NCBI GenBank assembly: GCA_011009095.1
Contig: VTPC01000940.1
Span: 28,407 to 92,406, forward strand
DNA length: 64,000 bases
Origin: Ignelater luminosus
Taxonomy: Eukaryota; Arthropoda; Insecta; Coleoptera; Elateridae
Reading direction: 5' to 3'
A program made the translations under genes and the position numbers. Numbering within the stretch: the first letter of the stretch is position 1; the number at the start of each line of letters is the position of its first letter. Positions 1 through 12,375 of this stretch are shown one piece after another. Below the pieces are notes generated by a model. The model made no database searches and was not told the DNA's origin. It worked only from the letters and a program-made list of their open reading frames with translations.

Positions 1-1925
1 TTATTAACTTTAATGTTTGTTGTTTAAGGTCGTTTGAATTTGTCTAAATGCTTTTCATGCTTCATTAATCAAGAAAAGGCGCTGTAATAAAAGAAAAATT
101 CAATTTGTTTTTAAGACAAGGCGTTTCATTAGCGTCATTTGTAACTTTTATTTATAACTCGTTACAAATACAAAATCAGAAAAAAATAAGGAAACTGTGT
201 ATAATTGATTGTCTGTTAAACGAATGCTTTTTGGTAAACAAGCACGAATATTTTGAAAGTATTTTTTGTGATGAACTTGCAATTCAACAAGGAATTTTCC
301 TATCTTGTCTTAATGCAGTTTTAATAATAAAATTAGAGAGTGTTCAAAGTAAATTTTATCTTAATGCAACTTTTTAAATTATTACAATTACAATTCAGGG
401 TCTTATACAATATTCAGTCATAATACTTTCAATCCATTACTTACCCATAGTATGAACAACTACCTTCAATTACTTATTAAAAGTTTTTGAAGATTATATC
501 AGATTTGCTGTTATTGAAATAAGGTAATGCCTACACTATATGATTATGGCTAATAACCTCTTATCTTGTAATAAGTACTAACATACATGGTAGTGGAGGC
601 AAATTCTGATCTTGCCTACAATAAAATATACATTTTAAGGTTTAAATAGAAATAAGCACTTAACAGATAAATATTTGTTTTCATAAATCGTTATTGCATA
701 ATAACTATAATTGCGGTTTTTGAAGGCCATATTTATAGGAATGGTCACTGTTATTGGATTAATATTATTTCGAATACTAAATAGTATCTTTTTTTTTTAT
801 TTATTATAGGATACATGAATTTTCTTGTTCATTCAGAATTATATCCACGTGTAACCAAAAATCACACCATAATTAGGTCAGGTGTTAATCTTTCTAGTCA
901 GTAACCTTCTATCAAATTTCTCTTTGCATTTGAATATGAACATATCTTGTGTGTGTTAATAAGGTTCTTTTAAATTTTATTTACTCTGGATTGAAGATCC
1001 ATTCTATCGTCGTCTCTTAGTTTTATATTGCAGTTTCTTTTCTGAATCTTCTGATACTGTTAATACGCTTTTTTTTGTATTTTTACTTCAATAACTTTTT
1101 ATGGAGAAGTCATTTGGGTCAACGAATTTATCAATTAGTCCTGATACCAAAGAGTCTAAAAAGGGTAACTGAAAAAAATCTAGAGGAATCTGAAAACACT
1201 TTTAATCACTGTCCAACTTCAAACAAAAATTTCGGCTGAAACTATACATATCGACTGGATTAAATACCAACGGTTTTAACTGGAATAAGACCCCGTTTCA
1301 CAAAATTTCCTAATAATTATTATTTCAGAAAAGAGTATCAACGTGCACAAATATACGAGAAAAGCTATCAATCAATAAAATAATGTAAAAGTTTGAAGGT
1401 TATGAAAACTTGCATGTTATATAAATTTAAAAACCTGTATCTTCAAAACAAATTGGGAAAATTAAAAAAACTAAATGAAGAAAAATAAAAAACTGAGAGA
1501 CCTTTCTAATGATTATCATTCCCGCTCGTGTTTAGATTTAGACGAGTCCCCGCTCAGAGAGTTAAATTAGGATATGAATTACGTCAAAAATGTCTTCCTC
1601 CCAATAAAATTTGTTTTGTTTTTGCGTTTTTTTGCCTTGGTGAGCCACAAAATTATACTCTGTTGTTATCGGTCTTGAACTGTCTAGATCAAGATAGTCT
1701 CTGTCTGTAGCAAAAGACCATGAAACTCAATAATATTTCTCCAAACTGGATAAGAAACTTGATAACAATGTATACAGTAAGAAATAGAAACATGGAGAAA
1801 TAGAAAAAGATAACTGCATGATGGTCAAACTACAACTAAACGAAGTAATTTGTGTATGCAGTAATAGTCCGTGTGATAAACAAGCTAAAGTCAAAGTTGG
1901 CCATGACTAGTACGAAGTGTCAAAA
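1..1925. other. AT-rich stretch without recognised gene
   Basis: AT-rich DNA with short open frames only (the longest about 90 codons, low-complexity and biased to Phe, Ile, Leu and Lys). I see no paired splice sites around a coding-like segment and no transposon motif. It is probably intergenic or intronic. Confidence 0.6.
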
Positions 1926-2069
1926 CTGTTAAGACAGCAGACAGCTGCTGAAAGTTGCGACTTAAGAAGTTTGCTTATGTTATTAGGTGATTTCGAACTC
2001 GCCCATTATTATAAATATAACATAACCTCCAAAGTCACAACTATTAACAGCTGTCTGCTGTCTTAGCAG
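1926..2069. repeat. Small palindromic (MITE-like) inverted repeat
   Basis: A 36-bp arm at 1926-1961 is matched in inverted orientation at 2034-2069 with five differences. The perfect core is a 17-bp block beginning aagacagcagacagctg. Similarity continues weakly inward, so the whole 144-bp unit is close to a palindrome. This fits a miniature inverted-repeat element or a hairpin-forming repeat. No clear target-site duplication is visible outside the arms and no coding capacity is present. The differences include C:A and A:A mismatches, so RNA structure does not appear to be conserved. Confidence 0.55.
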
Positions 2070-3630
2070 AGTCGACGTATCGTTTCTGTATCCATTTTAC
2101 AGTATTAGTAGTAGATACATAAACACAAACGAAATGTTTTGTACATTTGGCAAAACAGTAAAAGAGGGCATTGAAAGATACATTCATTGCAGATATCAGA
2201 TTTTGCGGTCCACCATCGGCCGACATTGTAACTAACTACAGGGAAAATTAAGCTAAGAACACAAACATCATTAGTAATGAAAAAACCTACGAATATACAT
2301 AAGTAGATATTTCCGGTGGTTAGACGATGACAGTAATTATAATCCTGTAAGAACAACCAAGCGGATAGCAACTTCAATTATTTTTGGTAAAAGTCATTTT
2401 GACAAAGACACGTATTATCTGTAAGTACGGCCTTTATTAATTTAGAAACTGCCAACTAACAAAAATTAATCAAAAGCGTTTTCTGTCTTTGTTGTTGTTT
2501 ATAGAATTCTATTACTGTTGTGTCTAACTATAGAAATTATCCATATTTCGTGAACTTTAGGCAACTGGTATATTACATACGGAAATAGGCTAACAGAAAA
2601 TAGTTTTTAATATATGTACTTGAGACCAACATATTCAGAAATCAGAAATAAGTTGATACAGAATATTGAGAAAAAATTACCAAAGAACTAGGACATAAGA
2701 TGCTTATTTATAAACAAAATTGTCTTAATTTCCACTTCAAATCTAGAAGAAAATAATTCCCTGCGAGAGCACCAGAAGAGTTATAAAAATCAAAATTGGC
2801 CTTGCTACTTAGAACGCTTTGGAACATAGCCTTAGGTAAAAATTGCCGTTTGTCCAAATCACTACATATTACAGATGTTTATATATGAACTCTTCCAAGA
2901 CTAAGAATAGAACATTTTTTCATGTCTTTTTGGGAACGCAAAGTCGTAAACATTGAATTTCTTCTGTTTTTCTGTGCCCATACTAAGTATTTAAAAAATT
3001 TGACATCCTGTGTATTTGATATTTTACGGGGTCGTTATACATGGTCCCTTATGAAAGCCACTTATGTCGGTTAACAGCGCAGTCAGTTGCCTACAAAAGA
3101 CCTTAGCAATTCTATCTTCAAAAAGACGTCATTTTCATTGTCCAAGTTAAATATAAACCAAAACTAAGGCAAAAAGAATCGCTGTATCTAAAGAGGTGAC
3201 GATCAGCAGACAAAGTTCATACCGTTAGTGTAGATTTAAGATATTACAAATGTTGCAATGAAAGATATCGGAAACTTAAAAATTCTTGGTCAGCGCTTAC
3301 AATATTACTCATTGGGCTTTCAATTGAGCTATCTCATGACTATATTTGTCATTTGAGATCTTTGAGAGATGACCATCACCGAAAGAGAAGTTACGTAATA
3401 TCAACAAGATTTATACGATATTGTGCCCCATTTTATACTAATGTAAGTTGCCGCTAGTGGGTTAAGTCCTAAAGTTGAAGCCTTACGGAAATAAAAGAAA
3501 ATATCTTGGATATGACTTTGTTGGTAAAAGTGAGAATATTTTCTAAATTTTATTATCTAAGTTTGCAGGATAATTAGCAACCCTCGACTATAGTATGTCC
3601 AGCTAACTAGCAATCCACAGTTGACTTTGA
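2070..3630. other. AT-rich stretch without recognised gene
   Basis: No coding-like segment, RNA gene or transposon motif was recognised. Short open frames near 2.1-2.4 kb on the minus strand have no family signature. Confidence 0.55.
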
Positions 3631-3654
3631 ATCTTCTTCTTTAGGTATCATCTC

Positions 3655-4855
3655 CTATCGGAGGTTGGCAATCATCATAGCGATCCTGACCTTGACGGCT
3701 GCTATTCTAAATAGTTGTCCGGAACTCAGACCGAACCATTCTTTTAGATTCCTTAGCCAGGATATTCTTCTTCTTCTTATACTCCTTCGTCTAATTATTT
3801 TACCTTCTGTTATTAATTTTAGTAATGAGTATCTCCTTCCTCTCATTACATGTCCGAAATATTCAAATTTCTTTTATTTCAGGGTTCGTATTATTTCTTC
3901 TTTTTTGTTTAGTCTGGTCAAAACTTCCACATTTGACACATGGTCCACCCAAAATAACCGGAGAATCCTCCGATAGCTCCAAAGTTTGAAAGACTCTAGC
4001 TTTTTTAATGAATATCTACTTGCTTCAGTGTTCAAGCTTCGGCTCCGTAGAGTAAGGTAGGAAAGACATAACATTTTAGAAATCTAATTCTTAATTCTAC
4101 TTTTATGTCCCTACTGCTTAATCAATCTCAATGCGAGTTCTAATTTCTTTTGTTCATTGGGCATCTTCAGTCAACTAAGTATCCAGATATCTGTATGCGT
4201 TTACTTTCTCGATTTGAATGTTAACCACCATCAAATTTTCATTAGTATCATTTATTTATTTTTTTTTATTTCATAAATTTTGTTTTTCTTAGATTTATTT
4301 TTAATCCGTAGTTACTACAGGTGTTGTTTAGACGTTCTACCATTTGTTGAAGGTCTGGTAGATTATCTGCTACAATGCCAGTGTCATCTGCGTATTGTAG
4401 GTTATTGACAGTCTCATTTATTGTAATCCCTTCTGTGCATTTCAAGATTGACTTTTGAAATATAGTTGCACTACATATATTAAGCAGAAGGGAGGACAAT
4501 ACGCATCCCTGACGTACCCCACGCAGTATTTCTGCTTTTTCGGGTAGCTTTTCCTCCACTTTAATTTTAATCTTTCGGTTTCAATACAAGTTTGATATAA
4601 TTCTAATATGTCGGCTGTTTGTGTTCTTAGCTTTTAGGATGTTAATTAGTTTTTCGTGACGAACTTTTTTTCAAAAACTTTTCCAAAATCAACGAAACAA
4701 GCATAGCTAGCCTGATTCACGTCTAAACACCTCTGCGTAAGTACATTAATCCCAAAAAATGCTTCTCTTGTACCCGTTGGATTCCTAAAACCCATTTGGG
4801 TATTATTTATTTCGATGTCCAGTTTTTTATGTATTAAGTTGTAAATTATGAGCAT
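3655..4855 (-). pseudogene. Reverse transcriptase and C-terminal tail of the RTE-like LINE
   Basis: The finger-domain segment QMGFRNPTGTREAFF and CFVDFGKVFE lies at 4800-4660 (canonical CFIDFEKAFD). It is followed by RGVRQGCVLSSLLLNI and the catalytic YADDT box at 4394-4380 with both aspartates intact. Downstream come FLKCYVFPTLLYGAEA (about 4085-4035), the YRRILRLFWVDHVSNVEV block and finally WFGLSSGQLFR ... MMIANLR (3740-3655), the characteristic end of insect RTE-like ORFs. At least three frameshifts or stops interrupt the gene, including one just after the YGAEA motif. Confidence 0.9.
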
Positions 4856-5491
4856 TCATTAGCATTGTTCTGTTTTGGTATGTTTACGAAAGTTGATAGT
4901 AACCATTGTTTTGGTATTGTTCCGGTGCAGTAAATAAAATTATATAATCGAACAAGGACATCTATACATTCATTATCAATTAGCTGAAGTAGTTCTACTG
5001 GTATCTCGTCGCGTCTTGTTGCTTTACTCCCTTTGGTCTGTTTTATAGTGTATGCGACTTATTCCCGCAATATTTCTGGTTCGTCTATTTTGTATTCTAT
5101 CAGCTCATCTTCAAATAGTTCTTTAGTATATTTTGTCCATTTATTGAGCTTTTGTTTTGTGTCTATGAGGAGGTTTAGCTTGAAGTCTTTTATTATTTTC
5201 ACTTGTTACTGTTTTCTTATACCCACAATTTATTTTATCTTTTATCTCTTTACATTGACTCTGAAGCCAATTTTCTTTTGCTATTCTTATCTTATTTCTG
5301 ATCTCTTTATTTATTTCTTTATATTTAGTCATGTTCTTGTTTTTATATCCTCTTTTATTTTCCATACGGTTTAGTATTTTTTCCGTCATCCATACGCTTC
5401 TACCTTTCTTCATTGTGCTTAAGTGTCTTTTGCTGGTGGACAGCAGACCCTCTCATATACCATTCTACTTTTCATCTACATTTTCTAAATT

Positions 5492-6320
5492 TTAATTCTT
5501 TACTTCAATGTTTCGTAGATTATGGTTTATTTGGTCTTTTGTTCTTTGATATACATCCGCTTCTCTTAGTTTACTAATGTCTAGTATTTCCTTCTTCTTC
5601 TTTGGTTTCACTTTTTTTAATGTCAGTCTTATTCTAGCCACAAGAAGGTTGTGATCAGATGAAATATCAGCTCCTGGATAAGCCTTAACCGATTTAAGGA
5701 AGTTCTTAAATCTATTATTGATAAGTATGTAGTCAATTTGATTCCGTATGACTGTGTCATTTGTGCTGTCTGTAGGAGATTTCCATGTATACAGTCTGCG
5801 TTTAAGTAATTTGAAGTATGTATCTGTTATGCTGTAGTCTTTGATTTGACAGAATTGGACTAGTCGGTCTCCTCGCTCATGGTGTTCTCCTAGAACGTAT
5901 TTTCCAACGCATAGTTCCACTTCGTCTTGGCCGACTTTGAAGTCTCCTAATATAATCGTACTTTCGTGTTTTTTTTATTGTTTTAAGAATGGATTTCAAT
6001 TCTACGTAGACACTTTCAATTTCTACTTCGTCCTTGTCCGCAGTTGGTGCGTATATCTGAACGAGGTTTATATTAGTGTTTTTAGCTTCTAGTTTTACCA
6101 TCATGACTCTTTCTGAAATAGGTGAAAAGCTCAGAACAGATCTATTTGTATTTTTTTCAACAATAATTGCTACACCATAACTACATTTACATCATCATCC
6201 TGTTCTTGCTAGACATTTTCCCGCTTTCTAGTATGTTCAGCTTCATGTGTTTCATTTCTAATATAGCGTTATCAAGTTTTCCTGCTGATAACAGACTTCT
6301 CCCATTCCAAGTGGATATCT
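5492..6320 (-). pseudogene. APE-type endonuclease part of the RTE-like LINE
   Basis: Reading down from 6320, the start motif TWNGRSLLSAGKL (canonical TWNVRSL) is followed by a deletion. The frame resumes with GVAIIVEKN, PISERVMMVKL and the active-site region INLVQIYAPTADKDE. After a further shift come NQIDYILINNRFKN (5760-5710) and the catalytic SDHNLL block (5655-5640) of the endonuclease fold. The catalytic Asp-His pair of SDH is still present, but the GDFNA motif is destroyed by a frameshift near 5945. The longest surviving open segment is 142 codons (5492-5920). Confidence 0.88.
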
Positions 6321-6330
6321 TTGACTTTGG

Positions 6331-9096
6331 ATATAGATCGCAAAACTTAATTCAATTACAATAAACAAGATATTTCATTAAAGTGCTATATAAATAATGA
6401 ATTATATTGACATGTCTAGGGATATATCTAATAGAACAGATTAAGAAACTGCTAAAAAAGATATTGCAACACAAATAAATACCTCTTGAATGCATCCGTT
6501 ATAAAAGGAATTTTCGAAAGACTGGTAAACAGTCAATTTTGATTTTGAGGAAGACATTTCGTGACAATTTTGTTATTGCTCTTCAGACTTTCAGGTTGAA
6601 TGGCTTAAACGTTTGGTTTTTAGGTAGCTCCACAAAAAAATCTAAAACAGCTGATCAAGTGATCAACATCTTGGAAAACGTTTATCTAAAAACTATCGCA
6701 CGCGAACATCATAAAGCGAAAGCGCATCATCTTGTTGAAAAGTTAGTTCGTTTTCTGAAAGGTTGTATTTATTTTCCAAAATTTAGATAATCATAGGGTC
6801 AATCTGGTCTTCCAACATAAGTAAATAAATACCTTCATTTAGGGTGTCCTGAATGAAAAACGGTTCAACAAATTGGATTTACCATTTTTTGTGTGCATTT
6901 CAAGACCTAAGCATAGTTACATAACTGTTTGTCTGTGCAATTAATGGAAAACCTTGTGTAAGTACATATGTAAGCACTGATTTGTAAGTTTCTCACAATC
7001 CAGTACACATGTTATTTAATGCTGTTAATTACAAACACAAGTTAACAGCAAAACCTAGATTTTTCTTTTTTTTTGCAGTGTTAAACATCAATATGGCGTT
7101 TTAACATGGCAAACTAAAATTTAATGTCAAAATCATAAGTTATTTGATATTGCATTCACAGACACTTTCAACGATTCAATTTTACATCAATGTCTTGATA
7201 GTACAACTTCTTACTTAACCCAACCTTGATAGTAATTTATAACCAGTTTAATATTAAAACACGTATATTTCATCAAAAATTAGCATTTGACTACATTACG
7301 TTTTATTAAATCCGTTAATAATATTAATTTTGAGATAACCTCCACGAGTCTAGTCTAAATAGAATTTATGATTAATTAGCTTACCTAAAGAATTAATTGA
7401 AATAATTTTAGGTTCCCTTATCTCAGCTAATTTAAATTTTTTTTTATAGCTTTGTAACTCGGAATTGCCATAACGAGGTGTCTACAAAATTAATATTAAA
7501 ATTTTATACCTACTAAGCGTAAATAAAGCTCCTTTAACATAATTTTTCATTCCACTTTCTAGTACGCGAAACTTATCCGTCTGAATTGTTATATAATTCT
7601 TATTTTAAATAAGTTTGCATTTTTGTTTATACAATTGTTTTGAAATTCCTTTAAGATTATAAATTTACTATTATACACATGATACTATATCTTTAAGTAT
7701 TGTTTTCCATCATTATTTAATTAAGGACCTTGTACTATTTATACACGACAACTATTACTACATTGCACAAGGAAAATTTATATATTGTTAGACATGTCAT
7801 AGTTGCATTCTTATGGTTTTTTATTTGAAATTAAATAAAAAAATATTTTGTTAGTTAATGTGGTTTTTATATGGCAATTAAGCTTTTGAAATGTGTGTAT
7901 CTATTGAACGTATTGAGAAATTAAGACTGGTTTCGTTGCGGTCTACATATTGTACTTTCTATTAGTCTCACTACGTGCGTTTGTTGGTGTGAGCATATTT
8001 GCCAGTGTTCTGGGGTGGTTTGTTTATTTTATTAAAAGCGCAAAAACTAAAATAAACTTTGGTTGTTGCGTAAAACAAAAATGATAAAAGTTCAGATTTT
8101 ATATTCCAGTTTTCCATCCTTTTACTTTTCAAATACGCATTGCCTTTATCCTAAATATGTAAATTTTGATCTACTATCTTATTGTTCCTTTCTAAATCAT
8201 AATCTTAAAGTTTGATATAAAAAACAAGACTTTTTATTTATAATAATGTTGATTTTGCCTTATATGTATATGAATTTTAACAAGTAGGTAGTGCTAATGC
8301 GATTACGTCTGCGAATTTAGTTCACAACAATACCGGTTGTAACATTAAGTATTTATTTGCGAAAAAATGCAGTTGGATATGAATTAGAAACAGTTGAACA
8401 ATTTAAGGAAAAATATCGTAGTAAGCCTATAGTTTACATAAAACATTTTTGTGCTACTACAAACTTTCACGTTGACATTATATAATGTCAAATTGACATT
8501 TTATTTTGTTTACGTATGTTATTAGCTACCGTATCGTGGTATAACAAGATACAGTCTGGTTAACTTTGGGTGTACGCACCCTACTGAACTAGAATGATAG
8601 TAATACGCGTAACTATCAATCTTTGATGGATTATGCTTTTAATATGCCGATAACATAATTGAGATGTTTTGTAAGATTACGTAAGCAGAGAATCCTTACG
8701 TGTAACCATATCTTCATTATAAACGTTCTACAAATTAAAGACTGTTATGTCATCCGATCGAATTTGGTAAATAAGAAGGTTGTTTTTATTACACCCACAT
8801 AGACCCCCGACAACAGCCCAATAAATCTATGGTGTAGTGGGTTCCATCTTTTGGGAAATTATTAGTTTTGAATATTTTTCATTTGAGCCACAAAATGAAT
8901 TAAGAGTTATTTTAAATCGGCATTGAATGTAAAATGTAGGAGACTACACGCGCTTTTTAACTCCTACAATATGTTATTATCATTATTATTTATTAAGTTA
9001 CCTTGAAAAAGTACACACAACTGTGTTTCTACATTTGCAACTTAATAAATCATTTTGTGAATTCTATATTCGAAATAAAAGAGATTAAATGCTTAC
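6331..9096. other. AT-rich stretch without recognised gene
   Basis: Probably intron or intergenic DNA beyond the exon at 9097-9218. An 83-codon plus-strand frame at 6539-6790 has no recognisable motif. A candidate 42-nt microexon near 7386-7427 was considered and rejected because its phase does not fit. No further exon of the minus-strand gene could be supported here. Confidence 0.5.
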
Positions 9097-9218
9097 CCCA
9101 TCTTTTTGCTCGCCTTCAGGAGCTGTTTCAGTTGTAGTCGTTGTGGTGGTGGTTTTTCCAAATATTAATTCTGTCGCTCTAAGTGCGTAGACATTTTGAA
9201 AGCTCAGCCAAAGTACCC
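9097..9218 (-). CDS. Exon 2 of a secreted or membrane protein gene with a poly-Thr stretch
   Basis: A 122-nt exon with canonical splice sites on the minus strand: acceptor ctttattttcag just above 9218 and donor gtaagc just below 9097. It enters in phase 1 and leaves in phase 0. Joined to the exon at 15600-15639 it gives one uninterrupted frame whose exon-2 part begins VLWLSFQNVYALRATELIFG, then K, eight threonines and ETAPEGEQKDG. The leucine-rich start completes a signal peptide with likely cleavage after NVYA. The Thr run would suit O-glycosylation. Local composition is clearly richer in GC than the flanks. The family is not recognised. Later exons must lie below 9097 or outside the window. 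Confidence 0.72.
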
Positions 9219-9684
9219 CTGAAAATAAAGATTTATTAGGTCATTTGATTTGCAAATATTTTATCAGTAAATGATGGCGTCTCGATGAGATTAACCTTAA
9301 ATTTTAGAACGAGATTGTTATGTTTTAGAAGGCATTTGTAAAAGTAATTATAGAGAAGCAAAGAAAACTATGTAATATGTAAGAAATCATAGTGATAAAT
9401 TAGTAGACACATTATGCCAATTCTGGCTCTCAAATAGTCTTGACCTTGAAACAATTTTAAGCTTTTCAGGTAGCCTATGCTAGTCAGTGTATTAAAACTG
9501 TAAAACTGTATGTGCGATATACATATTATTTCAGTGTTGATCCTACTTTTGTCTAAAAAAGAAACTAAATTTTGCGTTACCGAATTCGGGCCTATCCGTC
9601 TCACACCTAATTTATCAATTCCAAAAGAATAGGTAATGTGATACACTATTGTGGTTTACTCTAATTTAAAAACAAGGCCTAGCT

Positions 9685-10125
9685 TGACTCTGAAAAGTCT
9701 TCTATGTATGTAGAGCCTGCCTGCCAATACCTTCGTAATTTAGGACGCAGTTCTGTTAGATCCAAGTTTTTGTTTTTTTTTTGTTTGGTTCAACTTTCAC
9801 ACCATCTTTTTTGCGGTCTCGCGGTTTTGAGTCATTGTTACCTTCTCTATTCTCTTATGGCCCATTCTTTACCCGTGGGCCCTACAACGTCGTCGTCGTA
9901 TACGTATCCACTCTACTGCATCTTGAACTTTACATGTTTCTTTTTTAGTCTCACTTCTTTGTATATTTCTTAATATGACTTTGATTATTTACTGAACATA
10001 GCCTCTTCATTTCTGCGCTTCTCAATATTTGTTTCGTATTAGAATAAAATCACAATAGGTCTGATACATTTTTTATAAATCTGTAATTTAGCATCGTTTG
10101 TCATGAATTTATTATCTACGCCAGC
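9685..10125 (-). mobile_element. LINE 3' fragment (RT thumb and C-terminus), intronic
   Basis: Translation of the minus strand shows, with frame changes, KLQIYKKCIRPIVILF near 10085-10040 (LINE thumb motif KLxIYxxxIRPIVLYGxE). Then comes CKVQDAVEWIRIRRRR (about 9930-9880), resembling the late-RT block that precedes the GRPKKRW tail, and a remnant AKKMV/KRWCES near 9800. It is antisense to the T-rich frame at 9704-9973. It lies inside the 9219-15599 intron. Clade is uncertain, probably RTE- or CR1-like. Confidence 0.5.
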
Positions 10126-10280
10126 TAAGTAATATCTCGTAGCATAATACTACCGCACTTTTTGAGACTCAAGTATTTTACACCTACCATGCGTCCTACG
10201 TTAGAACACGTCGAAGAAAACATCTGCTTAAAATACTAAAGAACTATCTATCCCCCAGAGATAAAGGAAGAAAAGGCCTA

Positions 10281-10601
10281 TTGTTCAAATTTAAAATTTC
10301 TAACCTAGTTGTCTTCATTGCGGACTTAGAGTCGGATCATTCAATAAAATGTAACCACCAATGCCATTATACAACGTTACTAGAAGAAACAATACTTTCA
10401 AGATTGTTTACTGTAAAACGCAATCTCGTGCCTAATGTCGTTTTTCATAGACGAGAACTTATAAACTTTGGTCGGTTCATTAAAGTTTGCAAAAAATCAG
10501 AAAAAAGCCTAGAGCAAATAGTCGAGGAAATAAAGCAAAAAACGTCGAAAACAATCGCCAAGATGGATTTGGCGTTGTCTAGAAAAAATGTCCCCTTTTA
10601 G
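10281..10601 (+). other. Unidentified 106-codon open frame abutting the fold-back element
   Basis: Open for 106 codons from a TTG; there is no ATG at the start. The C-terminal part is Lys/Glu-rich (IVEEIKQKTSKTIAKMDLAL) and overlaps the outer left arm of the fold-back repeat. A related frame, KIKQKRSKNKIAKMNFDA, can be read from the inverted right arm (about 12365-12310), so the repeat arms may carry the end of a former element-encoded protein. I do not recognise the family, and this may not be a functional gene. Confidence 0.3.
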
Positions 10602-12375
10602 TTTTTTGACGTTTTTTGTTATTGCATTTCTACAGAGGAAAATGCATCTTTTTGGATGCACTTTGATGCAGTTTGAAAATAAGCCAAAATGGGCCAGATT
10701 TTCTCACTAGGGGGTTTTGTGAGTCGCTGATCACAAATCCGGCATTAGTTTTTCGGAAAAGTGAACCTGGCAGTGGAAAAACGGAAAACTTAGCCTAATT
10801 TCTAGAAAATCTTTCTTGTTTGTGAAAATTTTGAATTTTAACTTGAAAATGGGTCCTAGAAGGTTTTTTCTGGTTGCTGATTACGAATCCGATATTAGTT
10901 TTTCGAAAAAACTACCCTGGCGGTGGAAAATCAGAAAATTCTGTTCAATTTCTGGAAAACTTTTGAAATTTCAGCTCGAAAATGGGTTCTAGAAAGTTTT
11001 TTATGTAGCTGATTACAAATCCGGTATTAGTTTTGCCGAAAAAACATCCTGCCCATGGAAAAACGGAAAATTTGCCCTAATTTCTGGAAAAATTTTTTTG
11101 TTTGTAAAAATTTTGAATTTTAACTCTACGATGGGTCCTAGGGGATTGTTTTTGGTCGTTGATCACGAATCCGATATTAGTTTTTCGAAAGAGTAAACCT
11201 GGCCGTGGAAAATCGGAAAATTTAGCCTAATTTCTAGAAAATTTTTCTTGTTAGTGAAAATTTTTAATTTTAACTTGAAAATGGGTCCTAGAGGGTTTCT
11301 TTGGTCGCTAATTACGAATCCGATATTAGTTTTTCGAAAAAACTACCCTGGCCGTGGAAAATCAGAAAATTCTGTTCAATTTCGGGAAAAAGTTTGGAAT
11401 ATTAGCTCGAAAATGGGTTCTAGATAGTTTCTTATGTCGCTGATCACAAATCCGGTATTAGTTTTGCCGAAAAACCATCCTGCCCGTGGGAAAACGGAAA
11501 ATTTGCCCTAATTTCTCCAAAAATTTTTTTGTTTGTAAAAATTTTAAATTTTAACTCTACGATAGGTTCTAGGGGATTGTTTTTGGTCGTTGATCACGAA
11601 TCCGATATTAGTTTTCCGTGGAAAATCGGAAAATTTAGCCTAATTTTTAGAAAATTTTTCTTGTTAGTGAAAATTTTTAATTTTAACTTATAAATGGGTC
11701 CTAGAGGGTTTCCTGGTTGCTGTTTACGAATCCGATATTAGTTTTTTGAAAAAACTACCCTGGCCGTGGAAAATCAGAAAATTCTGTTCAATTTCGGGAA
11801 AAATTTTGGAATTTCAGCTCGCAAATGGGTTCTAGATAGTTTCTTATGTCGCTGATCACAAATCCGGCATTAGGTTTTCGAAAAAACCATCTTGCCCGTG
11901 GGAAAACTGAAAATTTGGTTTAACTTCTGAAAAAATCTTTCTTGTTTCTGAAAATTTTTGATAAACCATTCTGGCCGTGAAAAATTGGAAAATCCTGCAA
12001 CTTTCTTAATTTTTCTCATGTTTAACCGCTCTTAGGCAGTTCATTTCGCTTTCGATGTAGTCGACATGTTTGGAACATTATTTTTCACTGCAACAGTGAA
12101 AACTAATGCCGGATTCGTGATCAGCGACCCAAAAAACCCCCGAGTGAGAAAATCTGGCTCATTTTGGCTCATTTTGCAGATTTTTTTTCAAACTGCATCA
12201 AAGTGCATCCAAAAAGATGCATTTTCTTCTGTAGAAATGCAATAACAAAAAACGTCGAAAAACTAAAGGAGAGCATTTTTACTAGACAACTCACAGAATC
12301 GATTGCCGCAAACCGCATCAAAATTCATCTTGGCGATTTTGTTTTTCGACCTTTTCTGCTTTATTTTGTTGACTA
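10528..12375. mobile_element. Fold-back element with higher-order tandem repeat core
   Basis: Two long inverted arms flank a tandem array. The strongest arm segment is 10597-10753, inverted at about 12099-12270. Weaker similarity extends the arms out to about 10528 and 12375, with a roughly 35-bp extra piece in the right arm. The inner end of each arm carries the gatcacRaatccgg motif that also begins every monomer of the array. Long inverted arms around tandem repeats are the hallmark of fold-back (FB-like) elements. No transposase is encoded. The outermost ends and any target duplication could not be fixed. It lies inside the intron 9219-15599. Confidence 0.75.
10726..11990. repeat. Nine-monomer array in a 432-bp trimeric higher-order repeat
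   Basis: The site ctgatcacRaatccg (with variants) recurs at about 10726, 10877, 11009, 11159, 11309, 11440, 11591, 11719 and 11852. Spacings are 151, 132, 150, 150, 131, 151, 128 and 133. Monomers therefore cycle through three types A, B and C. Equivalent monomers lie about 432 bp apart (10726/11159/11591; 10877/11309; 11009/11440). The third A monomer has lost about 22 bp. Same-type monomers are much more alike than neighbours, which shows the trimer was amplified as a unit. Confidence 0.85.

Larger units (their letters stand above)
3631..6330 (-). mobile_element. RTE-like non-LTR retrotransposon, nearly full length, decayed
   Basis: On the minus strand the order is an APE-type endonuclease (about 6320-5540), linker, reverse transcriptase (about 4860-4260) and a conserved C-terminal tail (about 4110-3650). 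The 3' end is a short GAA-type tail, seen on the plus strand as (TTC)n at 3632-3641, which is usual for this kind of LINE. The element is about 2.7 kb and holds at least six reading-frame breaks plus a deletion inside the endonuclease near 6180, so it cannot be active. The endonuclease and tail signatures match the RTE/BovB-like elements common in insects. The clade call is by eye. T-rich plus-strand frames here are antisense shadows. Confidence 0.92.

Noticed and set aside
5033..5374. 113-codon plus-strand frame rich in Phe, Ser and Tyr
   Set aside because: It is the antisense shadow of the RTE-like LINE on the minus strand. The same holds for 3665-3976 and 6167-6364.
7379..7430. Candidate 42-nt microexon on the minus strand with acceptor attag and donor gtaagc
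   Set aside because: It is open only in a phase that does not follow exon 2 (phase 0), and it is too AT-rich to judge.
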